A DNA stretch of 13,347 bases, taken from JBNJDJ01 sp051744845. GTDB lineage: Bacteria > Bacillota > Clostridia > Peptostreptococcales > Acidaminobacteraceae. The notes under the pieces were generated by a model that saw only the letters and a list, made by a program, of their open reading frames with translations, was not told where the DNA came from and ran no database searches. The position numbers and the translations under genes are program-made. Below are positions 1-6,080 of this stretch, one piece after another (position 1 is the stretch's first letter; each line of letters starts with the position of its first letter). The DNA is taken from assembly GCA_051744845.1 (NCBI GenBank), contig JBNJDJ010000056.1:1-13347 (forward strand). Direction: 5' to 3'.

Positions 1-15
1 AAAAAAGATAATAGT

Positions 16-43
16 TTGAATTTTAATTTGAATATTATATAAT
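16..43 (+). promoter_or_regulatory. Probable sigma-A promoter of the M16/lgt/hpt operon
   Basis: A TTGAAT -35 box (16-21) is followed after 16 bases by a perfect TATAAT -10 box (38-43). Transcription would begin near position 50, leaving a leader of under 20 bases before the first gene. A leader this short leaves no room for a riboswitch. No other promoter is evident before hpt, so this one probably serves five genes. Confidence 0.6.
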
Positions 44-53
44 GATAATGTTG

Positions 54-59
54 AAAGGA
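54..59 (+). promoter_or_regulatory. Ribosome binding site deciding the first M16 start
   Basis: AAAGGA lies 7 bases before ATG 67 but only 1 base before the in-frame GTG at 61. The spacing rules out GTG 61 and supports ATG 67 as the start. Confidence 0.7.
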
Positions 60-66
60 AGTGGAT

Positions 67-1359
67 ATGATACAAAATATTAAAAAGATAGAAATTTCAG
101 AAGGTTTTAATTTACATTTGATTAAATCAGATAAATTCAAGACAGATTTGATAGGTATGTATATAAAAAGACCTTTAAGAGAAAATGATGCGTCTAAAAA
201 TGCTTTAATTGCTAGACTTTTAGAACGCGGAAGTTTTAAATATAAAACAGCACAAAAATTAAATGAAAGATTAGATGAGTTATATGGTGCTATATTAGTA
301 AATGATGTTCATAAATATGGTGAGAAACATATATTTCAATTTAAATTGCAAGTGCCTGACCAAAATTATGTGTCATCAGAAAATATATTTAAAAATGCAA
401 TTGATACATTAAATGAAGTGATAATGAATCCTTTAGTTGAAGACGGTGGATTTAAAGAAGAATATGTAAAACAAGAAAAGAGAAATTTAATACAAACTAT
501 TAAATCTAAGAAAAATGACAAAGTAACTTATGCATTAGAACAATGTATTGAGAAAATGTGTCCTGATGAGCCATTTAGAATAAGTCAAAATGGTTCAATT
601 GAAAATGTAAAAAAGATAGATAGAGTAGAACTTTATAAATATTATAAGGAAATTTTTTCTAATGCTCCAATTGATCTTTGTGTAATTGGAGATATTGATT
701 TTGATTATACTGAAAAAATTGTTAGAAAAAATATTAATTTTGATAGAAAAGAAATAATTCATATCGATAGAGAAAATATATATAAAGATATTCAAAATGT
801 TAATGAATATGTAGAAAATATGAATGTGAATCAATCAAAATTAACATTAGGATATCGTACAAATATTTCTTATGAAGATGATTTATATGAAGCAAGCGTA
901 TTATTTACTACTATTTTAGGTGGTGGAGCAAATTCTAAATTATTTAAAGATATACGTGAGGAAAAGTCTCTAGCTTATTATATTTATGCCAAGTTAGAAA
1001 AATACAAATCTATAATGCTTATTACATCAGGGATAAATGGAGAAAATAAAGAAGAAGTAAAAAAACTTATTAAAAAGAATATAAAAGATATCCAAAATGG
1101 TGAAATTAGTAAAAATGAAATTGATATTGCAAAAAAATCAATTGTTGCTTCTATACAATCTAGATCTGACTATCCTAATACTTTTATTAATTATTATTAT
1201 AGTCAAGATTTAATAAATAAAGAAATTAAAACAGATGCATTAATTGAAAAGTATAAAAATATTTCTAAAGATGAAATAATTCAAGTAAGTAAGAAGTTAG
1301 ATTTAGATACGATTCATTTTATTGATAAATTAGAAAAAGGTGAAAATGATGAAAAGTGA
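67..1359 (+). CDS. ymfF: M16 family peptidase-like protein without zinc site (YmfF/YfmF-type)
   Basis: This is a 430-residue M16-fold protein, the probable non-catalytic half of a heterodimer with the next gene. Where active M16 enzymes have the zinc motif HxxEH, it reads RLLER (about residues 50-54), so both histidine ligands are arginine and no zinc site is expected. The C-terminal half keeps a GGGANSKLF segment and the M16 substrate-binding Arg/Tyr pair in IREEKSLAYY (about R297 and Y304). Databases name such proteins EF-P 5-aminopentanol modification-associated YfmF (ymfF in Bacillus subtilis); the biochemical role is not established by this sequence. No signal peptide is seen, so it is probably cytoplasmic. 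The start is ATG 67, because GTG 61 sits too close to the ribosome binding site. It is first in the operon and overlaps the next gene. The family is secure, the specific function is not. Confidence 0.85.
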   Translation: MIQNIKKIEISEGFNLHLIKSDKFKTDLIGMYIKRPLRENDASKNALIARLLERGSFKYKTAQKLNERLDELYGAILVNDVHKYGEKHIFQFKLQVPDQNYVSSENIFKNAIDTLNEVIMNPLVEDGGFKEEYVKQEKRNLIQTIKSKKNDKVTYALEQCIEKMCPDEPFRISQNGSIENVKKIDRVELYKYYKEIFSNAPIDLCVIGDIDFDYTEKIVRKNINFDRKEIIHIDRENIYKDIQNVNEYVENMNVNQSKLTLGYRTNISYEDDLYEASVLFTTILGGGANSKLFKDIREEKSLAYYIYAKLEKYKSIMLITSGINGENKEEVKKLIKKNIKDIQNGEISKNEIDIAKKSIVASIQSRSDYPNTFINYYYSQDLINKEIKTDALIEKYKNISKDEIIQVSKKLDLDTIHFIDKLEKGENDEK

Positions 1360-2650
1360 AAAAATATTTAATAAAACATTGAAAGAAACATTAATTAAAG
1401 GAACTCATCCATCTGGTTTAGAAATATATGTTTTAAAAAAAGAAGGTTTTAATAAAAAACATGGATATTTTTTAACTAAGTACGGTTCTATTCATAATAC
1501 TTTTGAAACTCAGGATGGAAAAGTATTTAAAAAACCTGCAGGGATAGCACATTTTTTAGAACATAAGATATTTGAAGACGAACAAGAAGATAATTTTGAA
1601 AAATTTGCAATGTTAGGTGCTAAAGTAAATGCAAGTACAAAATTTGATTCAACGACATATAAATTTTATACTGTAGATAACTTTTATAAAAGTTTAGATC
1701 AATTGATAAACCTTGTTCAAAAACCACATATAACTGAAAAAAATGTTGAAAAGGAAAAAGGTATTATTGAACAAGAAATTAATATGTATTTAGATAATCC
1801 TGATTGGAAAGTATATTTTAATACTCTTAAAGCTTTATATCATAAAAACCCAATTAGAGAAGATATAGCTGGAAGTGTAGAGTCTATAGAAAAAATAACT
1901 AAAGAAGATCTAGATTTTTGTTACAATCAATTTTATTCTCCAAAAAATATGATTATGTTTTTAATAGGAGATATTGATCATAATAAGGTATTTAAACAAG
2001 TTGATAATTCATTAAGTGATGAATATATAAAGAGATCTGCAAATCCAAAGGTTATTATTGAAAAAGAGCCTAAAACACCTAAACAAAAAAAGGTTGTTGA
2101 ACATATGGATGTATCACAACCTAAAATTGCAGTTGGATTTAAAGATGTCTCTATTAATGATTATTCGAAAAGAGAGACATTTAAAAGAGGTTTAGCTTTA
2201 AAAATAGCTTTAACTGTTTTATTTGGTTCTTCTAGTGAATTTTATAAAAAACATTATAACAGCGGTTTGATTGATGAATCTTTTTCAGCAGATCATTCAT
2301 ATAATCAGCATTATATTCACTCAATTATAGGTGGAGAAACTGATGAACCAGAAAAGTTGTATAAAGTAATAATTGATTATATAGATAAATCTAAAGTAGA
2401 TGGTTTTGATAAAAAAGATTTTTTAAGGATAAAACGTAAATTTATTGGGAGATTTATTGCATCTTTTAATTCGTTACAATCTATAGCTTCATTATTTACT
2501 ACATATCATATGAAAGGGATTAATTCATTTGATTATTTAGATATTTTAGAAAGTATAGATTATAAATACGCTTTAGATATTTTTAAAAATCAGTTAAATA
2601 CGAAAAATTCTGTTTTATCGATTGTAAAAAATGAAGGAGAAACGAAATGA
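1346..2650 (+). CDS. ymfH: M16 family zinc metallopeptidase (YmfH/YfmH-type)
   Basis: This is a 434-residue M16 protein and the likely catalytic partner of the preceding gene. It has an intact zinc motif HFLEH (about residues 69-73) in GIAHFLEHKIF, and the IIEQEI segment about 70 residues later can supply the third ligand, a glutamate. Its C-terminal half lacks the usual Arg/Tyr substrate-binding pair (it reads SGLIDESFSADHS), which the neighbour has. It probably cleaves peptides or protein segments in the cytoplasm; the substrate is unknown. The family is annotated as associated with 5-aminopentanol modification of elongation factor P, an association by name rather than something shown here. 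Three in-frame starts exist: GTG 1340, ATG 1346 and ATG 1349. AAAGG at 1336-1340 overlaps the GTG and excludes it, while 1346 and 1349 are about equally good. It overlaps the preceding gene by 14 or 11 bases and lgt by 4. Confidence 0.87.
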   Translation: MMKSEKIFNKTLKETLIKGTHPSGLEIYVLKKEGFNKKHGYFLTKYGSIHNTFETQDGKVFKKPAGIAHFLEHKIFEDEQEDNFEKFAMLGAKVNASTKFDSTTYKFYTVDNFYKSLDQLINLVQKPHITEKNVEKEKGIIEQEINMYLDNPDWKVYFNTLKALYHKNPIREDIAGSVESIEKITKEDLDFCYNQFYSPKNMIMFLIGDIDHNKVFKQVDNSLSDEYIKRSANPKVIIEKEPKTPKQKKVVEHMDVSQPKIAVGFKDVSINDYSKRETFKRGLALKIALTVLFGSSSEFYKKHYNSGLIDESFSADHSYNQHYIHSIIGGETDEPEKLYKVIIDYIDKSKVDGFDKKDFLRIKRKFIGRFIASFNSLQSIASLFTTYHMKGINSFDYLDILESIDYKYALDIFKNQLNTKNSVLSIVKNEGETK

Positions 2651-3390
2651 TAGATCCAGTAGCTTTTGAAATTTTTGGTTTAAGTGTTAGATGGTATGGA
2701 ATATTTATGGCTCTAGCAATTATGCTAGGTGTTTTTATTGTTTTAAAGCAAGGAAAGAAAAAAGGTTATACTGAAGATGAGATAATTGATTTAGTTTTAG
2801 TTGTTGTTCCTACAGGAATTGTAGGAGCAAGAATTTATTATGTCTTATTTAATTTAGATTATTATGGTTCAGATATTTTGAAAATGATTAATCTAAGAGG
2901 TGGAGGTTTAGCAATACACGGTGCTGTATTAGGAGGCCTTTTAGGAGGTTTTATATATTGTAAAAAGAAAAAATTAAATTTTTTACAATTAACAGATTTT
3001 GTAGCTCCAGCTTTAATACTTGGTCAAGCAATAGGAAGATGGGGAAACTTTACAAATGGTGAAGCACACGGTGGACCTACTGATTTACCTTGGGCAATTG
3101 TAGTTGATGGAATTAAAGTTCATCCAACTTTTTTATATGAATCAATTTGGAATTTATGTATCTTTTTATTTTTAATCACTATAGGTAAAAAAATAAAGAA
3201 AAAACACGGAGATATATTTGCAATGTATTTTGGACTTTATTCAGTAGGAAGATTTTTTATTGAAGATTTAAGAACAGATAGTTTAATGTTTGGAAATATT
3301 CAAATGGCAAGAGTAATGTCTTTAATATTAATAGCATTAAGTATATATTATATATTTATTAAAAAAGACAAGGGAAATTTAAATGAATAA
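2647..3390 (+). CDS. lgt: Prolipoprotein diacylglyceryl transferase
   Basis: Lgt is an integral membrane enzyme that moves diacylglycerol from phosphatidylglycerol onto the lipobox cysteine of prolipoproteins, the first step of lipoprotein maturation. The 247-residue length is normal for Gram-positive Lgt. Visible hallmarks are RWYG near the N terminus, the conserved histidine in IHGAVLGG (H91), the family signature GRWGNFTNGEAHGG (residues 130-143, with R131, N134, N137 and E139), HPTFLYES in the second half, and the C-terminal RFFIEDLR. Several hydrophobic helices span the protein, consistent with a seven-helix topology. Its ATG overlaps the stop of the M16 gene (ATGA), and AAGGAG lies 7 bases upstream, so translation is probably coupled. 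It overlaps the following methyltransferase gene by 8 bases. No odd features. Confidence 0.97.
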   Translation: MIDPVAFEIFGLSVRWYGIFMALAIMLGVFIVLKQGKKKGYTEDEIIDLVLVVVPTGIVGARIYYVLFNLDYYGSDILKMINLRGGGLAIHGAVLGGLLGGFIYCKKKKLNFLQLTDFVAPALILGQAIGRWGNFTNGEAHGGPTDLPWAIVVDGIKVHPTFLYESIWNLCIFLFLITIGKKIKKKHGDIFAMYFGLYSVGRFFIEDLRTDSLMFGNIQMARVMSLILIALSIYYIFIKKDKGNLNE

Positions 3391-3946
3391 ATTTTTAAAT
3401 GGTGCTACAGATTTTATACATTCACTTATAAAAGAAAAGGTTAAATCAAATTTTTTATGTATTGATGCAACTTTGGGAAATGGATATGATACATTATTTT
3501 TATTAGAAAATTTAAAAAAAGATGGATTTGTATTCGGTTTTGATATTCAAAAAGATGCTATAAAAAATACTGAAAAACTACTTAATACTAAAGGGAAATC
3601 TAATTATAAGTTGATAAAAGATAGTCACGAAAATTTTAAAGATTATATTGAAAAAAAAGTAGATTTAGTTGTATATAATTTAGGATATTTACCAGGTGGA
3701 GATAAATCTATTACTACTAAAAGCAAATCAACTTTGAAATCTATTAAAGTCGCGATGGATATATTAAAAAGAGCAGGAAAAATATTTATAACTGCGTATC
3801 CAGGTCATAGTGAAGGAAAAAATGAATTAGATTTAATTAAAGATTTTTTTAAAACTGTTGATCAAAGAGATTTTAATATTGCTAAAATTGATTTTTATAA
3901 TCAAGTAAATAAACCACCTGTTATATTTATTATTGAAAAAAGATAA
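3383..3946 (+). CDS. mnmM: SAM-dependent tRNA methyltransferase, YtqB/MnmM family
   Basis: This is a 187-residue class I (Rossmann-fold) methyltransferase of the rRNA_methylase/YtqB family. Visible motifs are the SAM-binding loop DATLGNGYDT (28-37), the acidic ribose-binding position in GFDIQ (D54), the characteristic NLGYLPGGDK (99-108), and YPGHSEG (139-145). The family was long labelled a putative rRNA methylase. The Bacillus subtilis member YtqB was later assigned as MnmM, which methylates 5-aminomethyl-2-thiouridine at wobble position 34 of tRNA. I transfer that role by family resemblance only. It is cytoplasmic. It overlaps lgt by 8 bases and has AAGGGA 7 bases before the ATG. Confidence in the family is high, in the exact substrate moderate. 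Confidence 0.85.
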   Translation: MNKFLNGATDFIHSLIKEKVKSNFLCIDATLGNGYDTLFLLENLKKDGFVFGFDIQKDAIKNTEKLLNTKGKSNYKLIKDSHENFKDYIEKKVDLVVYNLGYLPGGDKSITTKSKSTLKSIKVAMDILKRAGKIFITAYPGHSEGKNELDLIKDFFKTVDQRDFNIAKIDFYNQVNKPPVIFIIEKR

Positions 3947-3960
3947 TTGAAAGGAGCTAT

Positions 3961-4500
3961 ATGCAAGGAGATATTAAGGAAACACTATTTTCAAAAAAAG
4001 ACATTCAAAACAAGGTAAAAGAACTAGGTAGTATTATTTCAAAGGAATATAAAGGTAAACCTGTTATGTTAATATGTGTTTTAAAAGGCGCTAATGTTTT
4101 TATGGCTGATTTAATGAGAAATATAAGTATACCTGTAGAAGTAGATTTTATTGCAGCTTCAAGTTATGGTCATTCAACAGTTAGTAGTGGAGTAGTTAAA
4201 TTTATTAAAGATGTTGATTCTAGTGTTGAAGATAAGCACGTATTATTAGTAGAAGATATAGTAGATACAGGACTTACTTTAAATTATTTACTTAATAATT
4301 TTAGAAATAGAGATGCAAAATCTGTTGAAGCAATAACTCTTTTAGATAAACCAGAAAGAAGAACTGTAGATGTTGATGTAAAATACAAAGGATTTAATAT
4401 ACCAGATGAATTTATTGTTGGTTATGGTATAGATTATGCTGAAGAATATAGAAATTTACCTTATATTGCTACATTAAAACCTGAGGTTTATGAAGATTAA
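3961..4500 (+). CDS. hpt: Hypoxanthine phosphoribosyltransferase
   Basis: This cytoplasmic purine-salvage enzyme joins hypoxanthine, and usually guanine, to PRPP to give IMP or GMP plus pyrophosphate. The 179-residue protein shows the whole type I phosphoribosyltransferase layout: LKGA (41-44), the flexible-loop SSYG (68-71), the PRPP-binding signature VEDIVDTG (97-104), KPERR (130-134) and the base-recognition end FIVGYGIDY (151-159). AAAGGAG sits 4 bases before the ATG, slightly close but with no better start. It follows the methyltransferase by 14 bases and appears to be last in the operon, since hairpins and a T-run follow its stop. In many Firmicutes hpt lies beside tilS and ftsH; here it does not. 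Confidence 0.96.
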   Translation: MQGDIKETLFSKKDIQNKVKELGSIISKEYKGKPVMLICVLKGANVFMADLMRNISIPVEVDFIAASSYGHSTVSSGVVKFIKDVDSSVEDKHVLLVEDIVDTGLTLNYLLNNFRNRDAKSVEAITLLDKPERRTVDVDVKYKGFNIPDEFIVGYGIDYAEEYRNLPYIATLKPEVYED

Positions 4501-4545
4501 TTTGTAAGATACTTACAAATTTAATGTAGTTACATTGATTTTTTT
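4499..4545 (+). terminator. Probable tandem-hairpin terminator after hpt
   Basis: A 10-base inverted repeat (AATTTGTAAG at 4499-4508, CTTACAAATT at 4512-4521) overlaps the hpt stop codon. It is followed by a small palindrome (AATGTA 4523-4528, TACATT 4531-4536) and seven Ts (4539-4545). The stems are A/T-rich and the loops tight, so termination may be incomplete, but the position fits the end of the operon. Confidence 0.5.
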
Positions 4546-4561
4546 ATTAAAAATATATAAA
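4535..4561 (+). promoter_or_regulatory. deoC: Possible weak promoter for deoC
   Basis: TTGATT (4535-4540) and TATAAA (4556-4561) are separated by 15 bases, shorter than ideal, and overlap the T-run of the hpt terminator. The gap from 4546 to 4590 is almost pure A/T, so -10-like matches arise by chance; a second TATAAA occurs at 4569-4574. This is the best candidate I see. Confidence 0.3.
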
Positions 4562-4600
4562 ATATTTTTATAAATTAAGTGTAGAAAAAAGAGGTGAAAA

Positions 4601-5266
4601 ATGGAACTATCTAAATATTTTGATCATACAATTTTATATCCTGATACTAAAAAAGAAGATGTATTAAAGATATGTAAAGAAGCAAAAGAATATGATTTCT
4701 TTTCAGTTTGTGTAAATCCTTATTATGTTTCTTTAGTAAATGAAGAACTTAAAAACTCTGATGTTAAAGTTACTTCTGTAATTGGTTTTCCTTTAGGTCA
4801 ATCAATTAGTGAAGTAAAAGCTTTTGAAGCTAAAAAGGCAATAAATGATGGGGCAGATGAAATAGATATGGTATTAAATATTGCTGCATTGAAAAATGAA
4901 GAGTTTGATTATGTAAAAAATGATATTAAAGCAGTAGTTGATGCTTGTAAAGATAAGGCTTTATTAAAAGTTATTATAGAAACTTGTCTTTTAAGTGATT
5001 CTCAAAAAGTTAAAGCTTGTGAGTTAGCTAAAGAAGCTGGAGCTGATTTTGTTAAGACTTCGACTGGATTTTCATCAGGTGGAGCAACTATTGAAGATGT
5101 AAAACTTATGAGTAAGACAGTAGGAGATAAATTAGGTGTTAAAGCATCTGGTGGAGTTAGAGATTTAGAGAAAGCTAAAGCTGTAATTGAAGCTGGAGCA
5201 ACTAGAATAGGTGCTTCATCATCTGTTCAAATAGTAAAAGGTGAAAAGTCTGACTCTGATTATTAA
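4601..5266 (+). CDS. deoC: Deoxyribose-phosphate aldolase
   Basis: DeoC splits 2-deoxy-D-ribose 5-phosphate into glyceraldehyde 3-phosphate and acetaldehyde, feeding deoxynucleoside carbon into glycolysis. The 221-residue TIM-barrel protein has the typical short bacterial length. It shows FDHTIL at the N terminus, the catalytic aspartate in DEIDMV (D89), the Schiff-base lysine in FVKTSTGF (K152), the second active-site lysine in GVKASGGVR (K181) and the phosphate-binding end RIGASSS. All key residues are present. GAGGTG is 4 bases before the ATG. No other deo genes (deoA, deoB, pdp) are beside it; hpt, another salvage gene, lies just upstream behind a probable terminator. No clear terminator follows, so it may read into the next gene. 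Confidence 0.96.
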   Translation: MELSKYFDHTILYPDTKKEDVLKICKEAKEYDFFSVCVNPYYVSLVNEELKNSDVKVTSVIGFPLGQSISEVKAFEAKKAINDGADEIDMVLNIAALKNEEFDYVKNDIKAVVDACKDKALLKVIIETCLLSDSQKVKACELAKEAGADFVKTSTGFSSGGATIEDVKLMSKTVGDKLGVKASGGVRDLEKAKAVIEAGATRIGASSSVQIVKGEKSDSDY

Positions 5267-5280
5267 ATTTATTCTTTTTA

Positions 5281-5314
5281 TTGAAAAATATTAACCAATA
5301 AGATAAAATATAAT
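5281..5314 (+). promoter_or_regulatory. Probable promoter of the small membrane protein gene
   Basis: TTGAAA (5281-5286) and TAAAAT (5304-5309) are 17 bases apart. A perfect TATAAT (5309-5314) overlaps the latter but would be 22 bases from the same -35. The start point would lie around 5316-5321, giving a very short leader. Confidence 0.45.
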
Positions 5315-5333
5315 TAAAGGAAAGTGATATATT

Positions 5334-5615
5334 ATGTATTATTATAAAAACAATCATGGATGCTTAACTTTGGTAATGATTATGTTTTTTTTATTATTGG
5401 TTATTAGTTTTTTTACTAGGTTATTATTTTCACCATTAGGTTTGATTTTGATTGCTTCTGGAGTAGGCTATTATTTTTATAAAAGCTTTACAAGAGAGAA
5501 AAATGAACCTGAAGTTGAAATAGAGATTGATAGTTCAATGAAAGAAACTAAGACTGATTCAGATTCTTTTAATAAAGAAGAAGCTGAAGATGTTGACTAT
5601 AAATCAATTGACTAG
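5334..5615 (+). CDS. Small two-helix membrane protein with acidic tail, function unknown
   Basis: I do not recognise this 93-residue protein. It opens with MYYYKNNHG, followed by two hydrophobic segments (about 11-30 and 32-49) joined by a short turn with an arginine and a proline. After YKSFTREK comes a hydrophilic tail (about 53-93) with 15 acidic residues against 6 lysines and arginines. The likely topology is a helical hairpin with both ends in the cytoplasm. No lipobox, zinc motif or cleavable signal is seen. The start is ATG 5334; AAAGG at 5316-5320 is 13 bases away, but GTGAT at 5324-5328, which also matches the anti-Shine-Dalgarno sequence, is 5 bases away. It has its own probable promoter and is followed at once by a strong hairpin terminator, so it may be made largely as a single-gene transcript. 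The gene is probably real: good frame, upstream signals and a membrane-like composition. Confidence 0.7.
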   Translation: MYYYKNNHGCLTLVMIMFFLLLVISFFTRLLFSPLGLILIASGVGYYFYKSFTREKNEPEVEIEIDSSMKETKTDSDSFNKEEAEDVDYKSID

Positions 5616-5617
5616 TT

Positions 5618-5647
5618 AAGTGGTTGCCATAGGCACCACTTCTTTTT
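5618..5647 (+). terminator. Intrinsic terminator directly before yjbQ
   Basis: The arms AAGTGGTTGCC (5618-5628) and GGCACCACTT (5632-5641) pair with one bulged T and an ATA loop, followed by C and five Ts (5643-5647). The stem is much more GC-rich than its surroundings. The next ribosome binding site starts at 5651, so there is no space for a promoter between them. It may act as a partial terminator or attenuator rather than a full stop. Confidence 0.75.
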
Positions 5648-5662
5648 GTTAGGAGGAAAAAA

Positions 5663-6079
5663 ATGAAAAGTTTTAAAAAAGAATTATGGTTTAATACAAA
5701 TTCAAGAAGACAATTTATAAATATTACATCAGATGTACAAAAAACAATTAATGAAAGTGGTATTAAAGAAGGCATGGTTTTAGTTAATCCTATGCATATT
5801 ACTGCTAGCGTATTTATTAATGATGATGAAGAAGGTTTGAAAAGAGATTTTGAAAGATTTTTAGAAAAATTAGCACCAGAAAAACCTTATGATCAATATG
5901 ATCATAATGGTTATGAAGATAATGCTGATGCTCATATTAAAAGAACAATAATGGGTAGAGAAGTAGTTTGTGCTATTACTGAAGGGAAATTAGATTTTGG
6001 ACCTTGGGAACAAATTTTTTATGGAGAATTTGATGGAATGCGTAAAAAGAGAGTATTAATAAAAATAATTGGAGAGTAA
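5663..6079 (+). CDS. yjbQ: YjbQ / UPF0047 family protein
   Basis: This 138-residue protein belongs to the widespread YjbQ (UPF0047) family, labelled a secondary thiamine-phosphate synthase because some members show weak activity of that kind; the physiological role is unsettled. Family hallmarks are HITASVFIND (45-54, a conserved histidine), the second histidine in YDHNG (H81), DNADAH (86-91, a third histidine), ITEGKLDFGPWEQI (105-118) and the end GEFDGMRKKRVLIKIIGE (121-138). The length is full. AGGAGG lies 6 bases before the ATG, a strong ribosome binding site. One base separates its stop from the ATG of the AI-2E transporter gene, so the two are probably co-translated. Transcription must pass the hairpin at 5618-5647 or begin inside upstream coding sequence. 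No thiamine genes are nearby, so context does not support a thiamine role. Confidence 0.92.
   Translation: MKSFKKELWFNTNSRRQFINITSDVQKTINESGIKEGMVLVNPMHITASVFINDDEEGLKRDFERFLEKLAPEKPYDQYDHNGYEDNADAHIKRTIMGREVVCAITEGKLDFGPWEQIFYGEFDGMRKKRVLIKIIGE
6071..6076 (+). promoter_or_regulatory. Ribosome binding site deciding the transporter start
   Basis: GGAGAG, inside the last codons of yjbQ, lies with its GGAG core 6 bases before ATG 6081. It is downstream of the in-frame TTG at 6069, which therefore cannot be the start. Confidence 0.7.
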
Positions 6080-6080
6080 A

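Noticed and set aside
61..66. GTG 61 as start of the first M16 gene
   Set aside because: It lies only 1 base from the AAAGGA site; ATG 67 has correct spacing.
595..834. Minus-strand frame of 79 codons inside the first M16 gene
   Set aside because: It lies antisense within a well-supported gene, its product is an isoleucine/asparagine/phenylalanine-rich A/T artefact, and I see no ribosome binding site.
5569..5775. Minus-strand frame of 68 codons across the small membrane protein end and yjbQ start
   Set aside because: It is antisense to two supported genes and runs through the terminator hairpin; a shadow frame.
5663..6079. Calling yjbQ a thiamine biosynthesis gene
   Set aside because: No thi genes or TPP riboswitch are in the window, and the activity is only a weak side reaction reported for the family.
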